A stretch of DNA of 64,000 nt, taken from assembly GCF_003289965.1 (NCBI RefSeq), contig NZ_QMBQ01000011.1, positions 124,001 to 188,000 on the forward strand. The letters run 5' to 3'. The translations under genes and the position numbers were made by a program. Of this stretch, positions 9,091 through 18,524 are shown one piece after another; positions within the stretch are counted from its first letter, which is position 1, and the number at the start of each line of letters is the position of its first letter. Under the pieces are notes generated by a model. The model did not search any database. It was not told the origin of the DNA and saw only the letters and a list, made by a program, of their open reading frames with translations. The stretch comes from Mesorhizobium atlanticum (GTDB taxonomy: Bacteria; Pseudomonadota; Alphaproteobacteria; Rhizobiales; Rhizobiaceae).

Positions 9091-9240
9091 ACGGTTAAGC
9101 TGAGGAACATGCCCATCGTCTTGGGCACGAGCAAGGCTCTGGCGACTATCTCTTCAAAGATTGCGCACCACGTCGCTTAAGCCGCCGCTTGTTAGATCAC
9201 GTCGGACCGATGAAGGCGCTTCGAGAAAGGGCTGCAAAGG

Positions 9241-10200
9241 ATGGAGTTGCTGCAGAGCGGCCTGAAGCTCCGACAACTGCAGGTCTTTCGAGCGGTGCTG
9301 CGGGCCGGATCGACGAGGCAAGCAGCTATCGCGCTCGGGATTAGCCAACCAGCGGTGAGCCAGCACATCAAGCAGCTTGAGGCGCTCCTCGGCATCACGC
9401 TATTTGAAAGATCAACCAACCGCATCGTCCCGTCACGGGAGGCCTGGGAACTTCTGCGCAACGTCGAATTGGCTTTGACGTCCCTGGATCGACTGGAAGC
9501 GTCGATCTTCGCAATGAAGAACGAAGAGAGGCAACAGATCGCGATTGCCGCACCCGCGGTGTTCGGTTTTGTGACCTTGCCGAAGGTCGTTGCGACAATC
9601 CATTCGAAGACCGGTTCGAGTGTCCGGTCAATTTCGGGAAACTATCGCCAGGTGGGCGAGCATATTCTGTCCGGCCGAGCCGACCTTGGTATTTCTCGGC
9701 TGCCTTTGGATCCTCGCCTGTTTGAATGGGCGCCCATCGGTTCGGCTCACAACGTCTGCATCTTTCATCCAAAGCATCGCTTCTCAAGGAAAGCGTGTGT
9801 CGAAGCGAGTGACCTGGCAGGCGAAACGATCGTCGACATCGACCCCGAATTCGCGGCACACCAGATGAACTTCAACGCCTTGCGCTTCGCAGGAGTCGAG
9901 CCGGACATACTCGTAGAATATGACTCCAACGGCTACGAGGTCGGATTCGTTTCGGCTGGCCTTGGCGTATCCATCACCAATGAGATCATTGCGCGCGAGT
10001 ATGCAGCGTTCGATCTGGAAGCAAGACCGGTCGACCCGTCTGCGCTCTATCACTACGTGGCCATCTGGCAGCGGGGCAGGACGTTTTCCAGCACGTTGGA
10101 GATGTCTCTCGACGCAATCCGATCGGCCTTCGCAAACTGTCTCCCGGCGAACGACATTGCACGGGATACGGATCGTCCTGCTTTAACGGCCCGGCGCTAG
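9241..10200 (+). CDS. LysR-family transcriptional regulator
   Basis: 319 residues. The N-terminal winged helix-turn-helix reads LKLRQLQVFRAVLRAGSTRQ then AAIALGISQPAVSQHIKQLE (about residues 8-47), and the rest is the two-lobed LysR substrate-binding domain (IAAPAVFGFVTLPKVVATIH; SAGLGVSITNEIIA). It reads away from the amino-acid transporter run and resembles the LysR proteins that control amino-acid or opine uptake in rhizobia. Its 3' end overlaps the end of the trb operon by 4 bases in convergent orientation. Confidence 0.9.
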   Translation: MELLQSGLKLRQLQVFRAVLRAGSTRQAAIALGISQPAVSQHIKQLEALLGITLFERSTNRIVPSREAWELLRNVELALTSLDRLEASIFAMKNEERQQIAIAAPAVFGFVTLPKVVATIHSKTGSSVRSISGNYRQVGEHILSGRADLGISRLPLDPRLFEWAPIGSAHNVCIFHPKHRFSRKACVEASDLAGETIVDIDPEFAAHQMNFNALRFAGVEPDILVEYDSNGYEVGFVSAGLGVSITNEIIAREYAAFDLEARPVDPSALYHYVAIWQRGRTFSSTLEMSLDAIRSAFANCLPANDIARDTDRPALTARR

Positions 10201-10421
10201 ACCTTTCGCTCATGTCTCGCCTTTGCAAAGCCGCGATCCGTAGCCATGAAACGCTCGAGCATCGGCACGATCAGGCGCACGGGATCGGTAGGCGGCTGTC
10301 CCGCTTCGCGTCCAAGAATCTCGGCATATCTGGCAAGGTCGCGGTGCAGCGACGCTGGCAGTTCCACAGTGACTTTGACCGGCTTGTCATCGGCGATTGG
10401 CCCGAGTTTCAGCTTGGCCAT
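10197..10421 (-). CDS. DUF2274 protein, last gene of the trb operon
   Basis: 74 residues, starting MAKLKLGPIADDKPVKVTVE. DUF2274 proteins are regularly found directly downstream of trbI in alphaproteobacterial conjugation operons; the function is not known. The segment VKVTVELPASLHRDLARYAE resembles a ribbon-helix-helix core. It follows trbI after 1 base, so it is translated with the operon. Confidence 0.85.
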   Translation of the reverse strand: MAKLKLGPIADDKPVKVTVELPASLHRDLARYAEILGREAGQPPTDPVRLIVPMLERFMATDRGFAKARHERKV

Positions 10422-10422
10422 T

Positions 10423-11571
10423 TCAGTCTCCGTAGGGTTCGAGCACGAGATCGCGGGTGGCGATCACGCGAACCGGAAATCCGGGCCGAATGGTGAGTGT
10501 CGGCGCTATCTCGAGCTGGCGCTGGACGATCTGCTGGCCGACCTGGCTGACGCTGTCGGAAGCGCCGCTGCGCAAAGCGCGCACGATGTCGCTCTCCTGG
10601 CCAGACGAGCCAGCCTCGGCTCCGACGCTCAGTATGGTGGAGAGAGCGGCGGCCTTGAACACTTCGCCCCAGTGGTAGTTCACACCGTCCTCGAGGCCGG
10701 CATAGCCCTCGGCGTCCGCGCCAGGCTGGCGCTCCAGAACGATGGAGCGGCCATTCGGGAAGATCAGCCGGTTCCAGACGAGCAGAACCCGGCGCTGCCC
10801 GAAACCGACCCCGCTATCGTATTGACCAATGACGCGGGTGCCTTGCGGGATAAGGAGCGCGCGACCGGTCGGACTGTCGTAGACGTTTTCAGTCACCTGC
10901 GCGGTGACCTGGCCGGGCAGGTCGGAGCGAATGCCGGTTATCAGTGCCGCGGGGATGACGGCGCCGGCCTGAAGGACATATGGCGATGCCGGGGGCATGA
11001 CGCGGTCGGGCGCCACTGTCTGTCGGTCGGCCGCCGCGTTCAGGAATGCCAGTTGGCGATCCTGCGCCGTCTGGCCTCCTGTGATGCCGGACCCGGCGAG
11101 ATCCGGCGCGGCGCTATTGCCAGGTCCCTCGGTCGCGGCTGCGGTCACCGCTCCCGTCTGGAAAAAGACGCGCGACGTCCGGGCGGCCTCCTCTTCAGCC
11201 AGCCGGCGTTGCTCGGCCTCGTCGACTGTGGGTGTAGCAATGGTTGGAGGAACAACGGGGTGGCCTTTGTTCTGGGCGTCGAGCATCGGCCGGCCGAGAT
11301 CGCCGGGCAGCGGCGGCCCAAGGATCGGGCCGGTATAGTCGCGCGGTAGGCTGGCGAGGCCATCGGCGGGCTGCCGATTGGATGTCGAATAGAGTTCTTC
11401 GCCGCGCCTGCCTGAATCGCGTGTCTGAAGCGCGTATATCAAAGCGCCACCGATGCTGAGCGACGCAAGGACCCCGATCCCGGCTAGCACCTTTCGAGAC
11501 AGGCGGGTGATACGCGGCGGATCTGCCCGAAGCCTCATCGGCTGAGCCACGGTTTCTTTCTCGCTCATCAT
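10423..11571 (-). CDS. trbI: TrbI, VirB10-like mating channel protein
   Basis: About 382 residues. A cytoplasmic N-terminus is followed by one membrane helix (VLAGIGVLASLSIGGALIYA), a proline-rich periplasmic linker and the C-terminal VirB10/TrbI domain (VLQAGAVIPAALITGIRSDL; LLIPQGTRVIGQYDSG). VirB10 homologues span the inner membrane and outer-membrane core of type IV secretion systems. The ATG at 11569-11571 is immediately followed by another; both overlap the trbG stop, showing translational coupling. Confidence 0.95.
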   Translation of the reverse strand: MMSEKETVAQPMRLRADPPRITRLSRKVLAGIGVLASLSIGGALIYALQTRDSGRRGEELYSTSNRQPADGLASLPRDYTGPILGPPLPGDLGRPMLDAQNKGHPVVPPTIATPTVDEAEQRRLAEEEAARTSRVFFQTGAVTAAATEGPGNSAAPDLAGSGITGGQTAQDRQLAFLNAAADRQTVAPDRVMPPASPYVLQAGAVIPAALITGIRSDLPGQVTAQVTENVYDSPTGRALLIPQGTRVIGQYDSGVGFGQRRVLLVWNRLIFPNGRSIVLERQPGADAEGYAGLEDGVNYHWGEVFKAAALSTILSVGAEAGSSGQESDIVRALRSGASDSVSQVGQQIVQRQLEIAPTLTIRPGFPVRVIATRDLVLEPYGD

Positions 11572-12617
11572 TCCTGCCCTCCCCTCTGCCTTGGTGCATT
11601 CTTGATTTTCTGCGCTGCGGGAAAATCCGGCATCCACGACAGGTGAGGCGTTCTTGCCCCATCGACGCGGATTATCCGGACGATCTGTTGGCGTTTGCCG
11701 CCGCCAAGACGCAGCTCCGCGGCGCCAAAAAGGCGGTCAACGATCAGGATGTTCTGGTAGACCCGACCGTTGGCGATCTCGGCCTCGCCGTCCGGACCGA
11801 TGATGAAGATCGGCGGCATCTCGCCCTGTACGATGCCTTGCGGAAACTCGACATAGACGCGCCTGCCGTCGTCGTAGACAGCGACGGGCTTCCAAGGCGG
11901 CGTGTCTCCTTTGAGGCCATAGCGGTAATTGCGCGCCGCGAGGATCGGGATCGTCGGCGTTGCGGGGCCAGTCTGTCGCTCGGCGGATCTGGTCGGATAC
12001 GCCCATGCCACGGCCGGCATGTAAGACTTCCCGTCCGCCCGCAGCTCGATCATGTAGCTGCGACGATCGGTGGTGATGACGAGATTGGTGGAGATGTCCG
12101 CGCGTGAAGGCTTCACCAGCACATGGACTCGACGGCCAGCACCCGATCCGCTCTCGGTATCGCCGATGATCCAGCGCGCGGTGTCGCCTGCCGCGATCGG
12201 ACCTGTGCCCATCAAGCTCTCGCCCGGCTCGAGCGCAATGTCCGTTATCTGACCCGGCGCTGCATAAACTTGGTAGAGCGCCCCTTCGCTCCATGGATAG
12301 ATCTGAATGGCATTGTAGTAGCCCTCGCGCCGCGGCTGGACACGGGCTGCCGCGTTGGCGCTCTCGACTTGCGCCGTCGGGGTATTGGCCTCGGCACCGC
12401 CGCGCGCCGGAGCCCAACCTGGCGGAACCCGCAGCGGTTTCGGCTTCTCATCGGTCGCTGGGACCGCCGGCAATGGCGGAACGTAGGAGTCGTAAGCAAT
12501 CCGCGGCGGCTTCTGAGGCGTGGCGCAGCCAGCGAGCACGGTCCCCGAAAGCAATACCGCCGCGATTGCATGTCGACGGAATGCAGGCGTGATCGAACCC
12601 CGAAAGGCCAGGTTCAT
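11568..12617 (-). CDS. trbG: TrbG, VirB9-like outer-membrane core protein
   Basis: 349 residues with a lipoprotein signal (AAVLLSGTVLAGCATPQKPP, lipobox LAGC). The VirB9/CagX domain follows: QVYAAPGQITDIALEPGESL, then TDRRSYMIELRADGKSYMPA, and VYVEFPQGIVQGEMPPIFII. It would sit with TrbI and TrbH/K at the outer membrane. The start overlaps the trbF stop by 4 bases. Confidence 0.95.
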   Translation of the reverse strand: MNLAFRGSITPAFRRHAIAAVLLSGTVLAGCATPQKPPRIAYDSYVPPLPAVPATDEKPKPLRVPPGWAPARGGAEANTPTAQVESANAAARVQPRREGYYNAIQIYPWSEGALYQVYAAPGQITDIALEPGESLMGTGPIAAGDTARWIIGDTESGSGAGRRVHVLVKPSRADISTNLVITTDRRSYMIELRADGKSYMPAVAWAYPTRSAERQTGPATPTIPILAARNYRYGLKGDTPPWKPVAVYDDGRRVYVEFPQGIVQGEMPPIFIIGPDGEAEIANGRVYQNILIVDRLFGAAELRLGGGKRQQIVRIIRVDGARTPHLSWMPDFPAAQKIKNAPRQRGGQE

Positions 12618-13303
12618 TGGCTCATCTCCCGCGACCAGTTGATGGCGTTGACGTAGATGCCGAGCGGATTGGCTTTTAGCCGTTCGGCGTCATTCGGCGG
12701 CTGGATGACAATCGTCAGTATTGCGGTCCAGTGCTCGGTGACGGAGAGCTGGCCATTTTCGTAGCGACGCTCGGTCCATGCGACGCGGAAGGAGTCCGGC
12801 GAGGCGCGGATGACCGAAGAGACCTCAACGGCGACCTGCTGCTTGCCGACCTTGGCGAAAGGTTCGTTGGCGCGGGCATAGTCGTTGAGCGCCGCCGCGC
12901 CCTGGTCAGTGGTCCATTCGTAAGCACGCAGCCAGTCCTGGCGCACGATAATCGGATCGGCCGGGATCGATCGGACCTGCTCGATGAAGCGGGCAAGATG
13001 CCAGGCGATTTGGGGATCGGTCGGCTTATAGTCGGCGGTCGCGGGCGCGACCGTCTGCGCCTGCCCTAAAGTATCGACCTGGACGACCCATGGCACGACC
13101 GAGCCACGGGCCGACTGCCAGATAAGCGAGGCGGCAAGGCCAGCCGACACGATCAGTGTTCCGAAGGCCATGGCTCGCCAGTTCCTCGCCTGGACGCGAG
13201 CTGAACCGATGCGCTCGTCCCAGATCTGCCCTGCCCTCTGATAGGGAGTCTCCGGTTGAGGTGTCTTGCCGTAGTGAACGGCGGGTCGTCGAAAGATGTT
13301 CAT
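12614..13303 (-). CDS. trbF: TrbF, VirB8-like assembly factor
   Basis: 229 residues with a single N-terminal membrane helix (AFGTLIVSAGLAASLIW, residues 46-62) and a periplasmic VirB8/TrbF domain (RSIPADPIIVRQDWLRAYEW; NPLGIYVNAINWSREM at the end). VirB8 proteins nucleate the type IV channel. The gene overlaps trbG by 4 bases and follows trbL by 3. Confidence 0.95.
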   Translation of the reverse strand: MNIFRRPAVHYGKTPQPETPYQRAGQIWDERIGSARVQARNWRAMAFGTLIVSAGLAASLIWQSARGSVVPWVVQVDTLGQAQTVAPATADYKPTDPQIAWHLARFIEQVRSIPADPIIVRQDWLRAYEWTTDQGAAALNDYARANEPFAKVGKQQVAVEVSSVIRASPDSFRVAWTERRYENGQLSVTEHWTAILTIVIQPPNDAERLKANPLGIYVNAINWSREMSQ

Positions 13304-13306
13304 GGA

Positions 13307-14683
13307 TCACTTGCCTTCCGAGAGAGAAATGGAGGCTCCGCCGCCATGGGCCTCACCGGTGCGGACGGCGTGAGCTGTGGTCTGAACGCCGTGAGACAGG
13401 CGCTGGGATCGCTGCATGCGTTTGGCCCAATCAGGCGGGCTTTGCGCCACACCCGTGGCCTGAGTGGTGCTGCCGAACATCGGATCGTTGCCCGACGTCG
13501 CGGCTCCACCCACCGTTCCCAGCGTTGACGACCCACCGGTGGCCTCGAAGGCAGCACCAGCGCCGGCGGCAAAGCTCGATTTCATCGATTGGCTGGCCCG
13601 CTCCGCGACGCGCCTGAGCGGCGAGGCGGCGGCCGACATGCCGGCGCTTGCAACGCCGCTTAGGCCGGAGGCGACGCCGGCGGCGCCAGCCTGGCCGGCG
13701 GAACCCAGTGCATAGGCAGTCGATGCGCCGCCGGCGAGGTGCGAGCTGCCTCGGGCCGCGGATGTCGCTCCGGAGAGAACCGCCGCCCCGCCTCTTGTGG
13801 CAAGGCCGGCAGCCCCGCCAGCGACAAGCGCCATGCCGCCGGCGGCGAGACCGGTGCCGACGGCGGCGCCAGCGCCAAGCTGTGGCCCACCGGAGACGAG
13901 ACCGTTTGCAATGCCGGGGCCGAATATGCCGAGACCAAGCAGCGACAGCGCCGCCAGCACGATCGCCATGGCTTGATCGATGGTGGGGCTTTCGCCGCCG
14001 AACCCTTGGGTGAACTCGCTGAACAAGGTCGAGCCGATGCCGATGACCACGGCAAGCACGAGCACCTTGATGCCGGAGGAGATGACGTTGCCGAGAACGC
14101 GTTCGGCCATGAAGGCCGTCTTGCCGAAGAGGCCGAAGGGGATCAGCACGAAACCGGCCAGCGTCGACAGCTTGAACTCGATCAGCGTGACGAAGAGCTG
14201 CACGGCCAGGATGAAGAAGGCGAGCAGGACGAGCGCCCAGGCGAAGAGCAGGCAGGCGATCTGGATGAAGTTCTCGAAGAAGGACACATAGCCCATCAGC
14301 CCGGAGATGGCCTCGAGCAAAGGCCGTCCAGCGTCGAGGCCGGTCTGCGCCACCTTGCCCGGGCGTAAGAGATCCTGGACCGAGAAGCCGGTACCGCTCG
14401 CCTTCAGGCCGAGGCCGGAGAAGCTTTCGAAGACGATCCTGGCAAGGCTGTTCCAGTTGGAAATCAGATAGGCGAAGACGCCGACGAACAGCGTCTTCTT
14501 GACGAGCCGGGCGAGGATATCGTCATCGGCGCCCCAACTCCAGAAAAGGGCCGCAAGCGTCACGTCGATGACGATCAAAGTGGTGGCGACGAAGGCGACC
14601 TCGCCGCCGAGCAGGCCGAAGCCGCTGTCGATGTATCGGGTGAAGGTGCCGAGGAACTGGTCAATGATGCCCGTATTGCCCAT
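13307..14683 (-). CDS. trbL: TrbL, VirB6-like polytopic channel protein
   Basis: 458 residues from the ATG at 14681-14683 (MGNTGIIDQFLGTF), the usual TrbL N-terminus; a longer in-frame extension to 14809 would overlap trbK and is rejected. Several membrane helices cover residues 20-260 (FVATTLIVIDVTLAALFWSW; ALVLLAFFILAVQLFVTLIE). The C-terminal 190 residues are a low-complexity Ala/Gly/Ser tail that is normal for TrbL. Confidence 0.94.
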   Translation of the reverse strand: MGNTGIIDQFLGTFTRYIDSGFGLLGGEVAFVATTLIVIDVTLAALFWSWGADDDILARLVKKTLFVGVFAYLISNWNSLARIVFESFSGLGLKASGTGFSVQDLLRPGKVAQTGLDAGRPLLEAISGLMGYVSFFENFIQIACLLFAWALVLLAFFILAVQLFVTLIEFKLSTLAGFVLIPFGLFGKTAFMAERVLGNVISSGIKVLVLAVVIGIGSTLFSEFTQGFGGESPTIDQAMAIVLAALSLLGLGIFGPGIANGLVSGGPQLGAGAAVGTGLAAGGMALVAGGAAGLATRGGAAVLSGATSAARGSSHLAGGASTAYALGSAGQAGAAGVASGLSGVASAGMSAAASPLRRVAERASQSMKSSFAAGAGAAFEATGGSSTLGTVGGAATSGNDPMFGSTTQATGVAQSPPDWAKRMQRSQRLSHGVQTTAHAVRTGEAHGGGASISLSEGK

Positions 14684-14685
14684 GC

Positions 14686-15009
14686 CTATCGCACCCCCGG
14701 CACGGTTGAATCCGGCGACTGCGGGGTGATCGGCTCTGAAGCCGACCTTGCAAACGGCGCTTTGGAACCGAGGAACCTGTCTCGCTGTTCGGCCCACAAG
14801 CGCAAACAATCACTGTCGCGTAAAGCAGCCTCACCTACCACCTGGCAGTGGCGCAGGCTCTCGCGGCGCGGGCTCCGAGACATCTCCGCCACCTCGGGCA
14901 CTGCCGAGCCCGACCTGTCCTCCTTGCGGGTCATCTCGACTGCTGTCACGGTGACTGCGATGCCGACGAAAATCGCGGCGGTAATGCGAACGAGCGCCTT
15001 GCCATCCAC
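14686..15009 (-). CDS. TrbK-alt entry-exclusion-like protein
   Basis: 107 residues with one N-terminal membrane helix (ITAAIFVGIAVTVTAVEM). It has the CQVVGEAALRDSDCLRLWAE segment with two cysteines typical of the putative entry-exclusion protein TrbK-alt found between trbJ and trbL in rhizobial elements. The stop lies 2 bases before the trbL start. Entry exclusion is inferred from position and family; the sequence itself is fast-evolving. Confidence 0.8.
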   Translation of the reverse strand: MDGKALVRITAAIFVGIAVTVTAVEMTRKEDRSGSAVPEVAEMSRSPRRESLRHCQVVGEAALRDSDCLRLWAEQRDRFLGSKAPFARSASEPITPQSPDSTVPGVR

Positions 15010-15020
15010 TGTCGTGATCC

Positions 15021-15779
15021 TCAGCGGTTGAACATTGAGGCGTTGCCAGCCTGGTAGCCGGAGCCCGCAGCGAGGAAGCGGCGGCGCTGCTCGCGGCCCT
15101 GTTCGGCCGCCGCAGCCCGCTCGGCGTCGGTCAGCGCCTGGGCGCGGCCGTTGGCAGCGACTACCGCCGTGAGGTCCGCGAGTTGCTGGGCCTGAAGTGC
15201 CAAGAGTTGGTTGCCGGCCTGCGTTGCCTGGAGCGCGCCGGTCGCCGATTGGCTGGCCCCCACCAGCGACGACATCTGCGCGCGATTGGTGTCGATATTT
15301 CCGACGACGCCGGCCTGCACGCGCATGGCGTCCTGAAGACCACCGACCGTGTTCTGCCAGCGCGAGCGCGCGTCAGCGACGAGTTGCTGATCCGACGCGG
15401 AAAGGGATGCGCTGCCATATTGCTGCTGGAAGACCTTGTCGACCTGCTGGACGTCAAAGGCGATGTTCTGCGCCTGGTTGAGCAATTGCTGGGTGCGCTG
15501 CACCGATTGCTGCAATTGTTGGAGAGAGGAGAAAGGCAGGCTCGCAAGGTTGCGGGCCTGGTTGATCAGCATCTGGGCTTCGTTCTGCAGCGATGTGATC
15601 TGGTTGGTGACCTGCTGGAGCGATCTGGCAGCCGTCAGCACATTCTGGGCGTAGTTCGACGGATCGAACACGATCAAGGCGTGCGCCGGCCTGACAAGCA
15701 TGGGCGATGTCGACAGGGGCAAGGCGAGCATAGCCGCGGCCAGCGTAAGGGCGCGTGCGCGGATGTGACGAGTAGTCAT
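15021..15779 (-). CDS. trbJ: TrbJ, VirB5-like pilus/periplasmic protein
   Basis: 252 residues. A signal peptide (LTLAAAMLALPLSTSPMLVR) is followed by a mostly helical, Gln-rich body (AARSLQQVTNQITSLQNEAQ; NLASLPFSSLQQLQQSVQRT) typical of TrbJ. VirB5 family proteins decorate the pilus tip. The start overlaps the trbE stop by 4 bases. Confidence 0.95.
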   Translation of the reverse strand: MTTRHIRARALTLAAAMLALPLSTSPMLVRPAHALIVFDPSNYAQNVLTAARSLQQVTNQITSLQNEAQMLINQARNLASLPFSSLQQLQQSVQRTQQLLNQAQNIAFDVQQVDKVFQQQYGSASLSASDQQLVADARSRWQNTVGGLQDAMRVQAGVVGNIDTNRAQMSSLVGASQSATGALQATQAGNQLLALQAQQLADLTAVVAANGRAQALTDAERAAAAEQGREQRRRFLAAGSGYQAGNASMFNR

Positions 15780-18232
15780 AACTGGGGCTCCTTTTCAGGT
15801 TGCGGAACGGAGGGTGGCGGGGCGGAGATGAGGTCGGCGGCCCAGGCAACGTTTCGGGCGCGCAGCCATGCCGCCAGGAAACCGTCACGGGGGTTTTCGG
15901 CGGCAACGTTGGCGATGAGAGCCTGGTCGGTCCTAGATGAAGCGGCGCAGAGCGCGAGACCGATCTCGGACAGGCCGAGCTCGAACAGGCGGTTGCCGCG
16001 CCGCGACTGGCAATAGTAGTCGCGCTTTGGCGTCGCGCGCGCCAGAATCTGGATCTGGCGATCGTTGAGGCCGAAGCGGCGATAGATCGCGGTGATCTGC
16101 GGTTCGACCGCGCGCTCGTTGGGCAGCAGCAGCCTTGTCGGGCAGCTTTCGATAATCGCCGGCGCGATGCCGGAGTTGTCGATGTCCGATAGTGACTGGG
16201 TGGCAAAGACGACGCTGGCGTTCTTCTTGCGCAATGTTTTCAGCCACTCGCGCAACTGGCCGGCAAAACCCTCGTCATCAAGGGCGAGCCAGCCCTCGTC
16301 GATGATCAGAAGAGTCGGCCGCCCATCGAGCCGGTCGCCAATGCGGTGGAACAGGTAGGACAGAACAGCAGGTGCTGCGCCGGTGCCGACAAGGCCCTCG
16401 ATTTCGAAGGCTTGCACGGATGCCGCGCCGAGATGCTCGGCTTCGGAATCGAGCAGCCGGCCGTATGGACCTCCGACGCAATATGGCCGTAGGGCCTGCT
16501 TCAGGTCGTTCGCCTGCAAAAGCACGCTTAGGCCCGTGATGGTGCGCTCCTCGATCGGCGCTGAGGCAAGCGAGGTAAGCGCGGTCCAGATATGCTCCCT
16601 AGCCTCCGGGTTGATTGGGATCCCTTCACGCGTAAGGATCGCAACGATCCAGTCCGCCGCCCAAGCGCGTTCATAAGTGTCGTGGATGCGAGCAAGAGGC
16701 TGGAGCGCGACGGAAGTATCGCTGCCCTCGGTCAAGCCACCCCCGAGATCATGCCAGTCCCCGCCCATGGCGAGTGCTGCGGCGCGGATCGAGCCGCCGA
16801 AGTCGAAGGCGAAGACTTGGGCCCGCGCATAGCGTCGGAACTGCAGCGCCATGAGCGCAAGCAGCACGGACTTGCCTGCGCCGGTTGGCCCAACCACCAG
16901 GGTGTGGCCGACATCACCAACATGCAGCGACAACCGGAACGGGGTCGAGCCCTCGGTCTTGCCGTATAGCAAGGGAGGACTAACGAGGTGCTCGTCCCGT
17001 TCCGGCCCCGCCCACACGGCAGAGAGGGGGATCATGTGGGCGAGATTGAGTGTCGAGATCGGCGGCTGGCGGACGTTGGCGTAGGCATGCCCGGGCAGCG
17101 AGCCAAGCCAGGCATCGACGGCATTGACCGTTTCCAGCATGGCGGTGAAGTCCCGACCCTGAACGACTTTCTCGACAAGGCGCAGTTTTTCTTGCGCCAA
17201 ATGCGGATCCACGTCCCAGACCGTGATGGTCGCGGTAACATAGGCCATGCCCGAGACGTCAGCGCCGAGTTCCTGCAATGCGAGGTCGGCGTCCGCGGCC
17301 TTGTTGGCGGCGTCTGTGTCGACGAGCACGGACGCCTCGTTCGTCATGACTTCCTTCAGGATCGCGGCGATGCTCTTCCTCTTGGCAAACCATTGCCGGC
17401 GGATCTTCGTCAGCAGCCTGGTGGCGTCGAACTTGTCGAGCAGGATCGCGCGCGTCGCCCAGCGATAGGGGAAGGCGAGCCGGTTCAGATCGTCGAGCAA
17501 GCCCGGCGTCGTCGCGGTCGGAAAGCCGACGATGGTGAGAACGCGCAGATGCTGGTCGCCAAGGCGCGGCTCGAGTCCGGCAGTCAACGGCTGCTCCGCC
17601 AGCAGAGCATCGAGATAGATCGGCGTCTCCGGGACGCGCACCCCATGGCGTTTCGTCGAAACCGTCGAATGCAGATAGGTCAGCGTCTCGGTGTCATCGA
17701 GCCATTGGCATTCCGGCATGAGGCCGTCGAGAAGGGACAGAACGCGATCCGTGCGATCGGCAAACGCGCGCAGGATCTCATGAGGATCCACGCCGGACTG
17801 TTCTCGCCCCTCGTAGAGCCAGGTCTCCGCCCGCGCCGCATCCTCAGCCGGCGCCAGGTAGAGGAAGGTGAGGAAGTAGCTCGATATGAAGTGAATGCCC
17901 TCCTCCTCGAAGTCGGCTTTGCGCTCGGCGTCGACCAGGCCGGAGGCGGGATCGGGAAATTGGCTATCGGGATAGGTCGCCGCCTCATGGCGCTGCGCCT
18001 CGACGAAGATGCTCCAACCGGAACCCAGGCGACGGAAGGCGTTGTTAATGCGCGAGGCGACCGCCACCAGTTCCGCCGCTACGGCGGAATCGAGATCAGG
18101 TCCGCGAAACTTCGCGGTCCGTTGAAAGCTCCCGTCCTTGTTCAACACGATGCCGGGTGCGGCGAGCGCGGCCCAGGGCAGGTAGTCGGCAAGGCGGTTG
18201 GCGGCGCGGCGAAATTCGGCAAGGTTCATCAT
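15776..18232 (-). CDS. trbE: TrbE, VirB4-like conjugation ATPase
   Basis: About 818 residues from the double ATG at 18227-18232 (MMNLAEFRRAANRLADYLPW). Walker A, VVGPTGAGKSVLLALM, lies near residue 445 and Walker B, TLLIIDEGWLAL, near residue 640, followed by VVFATQSLSDIDNSG (motif D). VirB4 ATPases energise pilus assembly and substrate transfer at the inner membrane. Full length for the family. A 56-codon upstream extension overlaps trbD and is rejected. Confidence 0.96.
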   Translation of the reverse strand: MMNLAEFRRAANRLADYLPWAALAAPGIVLNKDGSFQRTAKFRGPDLDSAVAAELVAVASRINNAFRRLGSGWSIFVEAQRHEAATYPDSQFPDPASGLVDAERKADFEEEGIHFISSYFLTFLYLAPAEDAARAETWLYEGREQSGVDPHEILRAFADRTDRVLSLLDGLMPECQWLDDTETLTYLHSTVSTKRHGVRVPETPIYLDALLAEQPLTAGLEPRLGDQHLRVLTIVGFPTATTPGLLDDLNRLAFPYRWATRAILLDKFDATRLLTKIRRQWFAKRKSIAAILKEVMTNEASVLVDTDAANKAADADLALQELGADVSGMAYVTATITVWDVDPHLAQEKLRLVEKVVQGRDFTAMLETVNAVDAWLGSLPGHAYANVRQPPISTLNLAHMIPLSAVWAGPERDEHLVSPPLLYGKTEGSTPFRLSLHVGDVGHTLVVGPTGAGKSVLLALMALQFRRYARAQVFAFDFGGSIRAAALAMGGDWHDLGGGLTEGSDTSVALQPLARIHDTYERAWAADWIVAILTREGIPINPEAREHIWTALTSLASAPIEERTITGLSVLLQANDLKQALRPYCVGGPYGRLLDSEAEHLGAASVQAFEIEGLVGTGAAPAVLSYLFHRIGDRLDGRPTLLIIDEGWLALDDEGFAGQLREWLKTLRKKNASVVFATQSLSDIDNSGIAPAIIESCPTRLLLPNERAVEPQITAIYRRFGLNDRQIQILARATPKRDYYCQSRRGNRLFELGLSEIGLALCAASSRTDQALIANVAAENPRDGFLAAWLRARNVAWAADLISAPPPSVPQPEKEPQL

Positions 18233-18242
18233 GGCCGCGCCC

Positions 18243-18524
18243 TCATACCGACAGGTGGCTGGGGAGGCGCAGATGCCTCCGGACGACGTCAACGAAGAGG
18301 GGATCGCGCCTAGCTGCCCACACGGCCGCGAAATGTCCGAGCGCCCAGAGGAGGAGGCCGACCAGCCAAAGCCGCAGGCCGAGACCGACCGCGCCGGCAA
18401 GCGTGCCGTTCATGATCGCGATGGAGCGAGGCGCGCCAGCGAGCAGGATGTGCTCGGTCAGTGCCCTGTGAACGGGGACGACGAATCCCGGCACCGCGTC
18501 GATCTGTTCGAAAGCGGCCGCCAT
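18243..18524 (-). CDS. trbD: TrbD, VirB3-like inner-membrane protein
   Basis: 93 residues from the ATG at 18522-18524 (MAAAFEQIDAVPGFVVPVHR). PGFVVPVHRALTEHILLAGA is the usual TrbD/VirB3 opening, followed by two membrane helices (MNGTLAGAVGLGLRLWLVGL; LLLWALGHFAAVWAARRDPL). The start overlaps the trbC stop. A longer in-frame reading upstream is the shadow of trbC. Confidence 0.92.
   Translation of the reverse strand: MAAAFEQIDAVPGFVVPVHRALTEHILLAGAPRSIAIMNGTLAGAVGLGLRLWLVGLLLWALGHFAAVWAARRDPLFVDVVRRHLRLPSHLSV

Noticed and set aside
13307..14809. Longer TrbL reading from 14809
   Set aside because: The extra 42 codons overlap trbK-alt in another frame and are not TrbL-like; the ATG at 14683 matches family N-termini.
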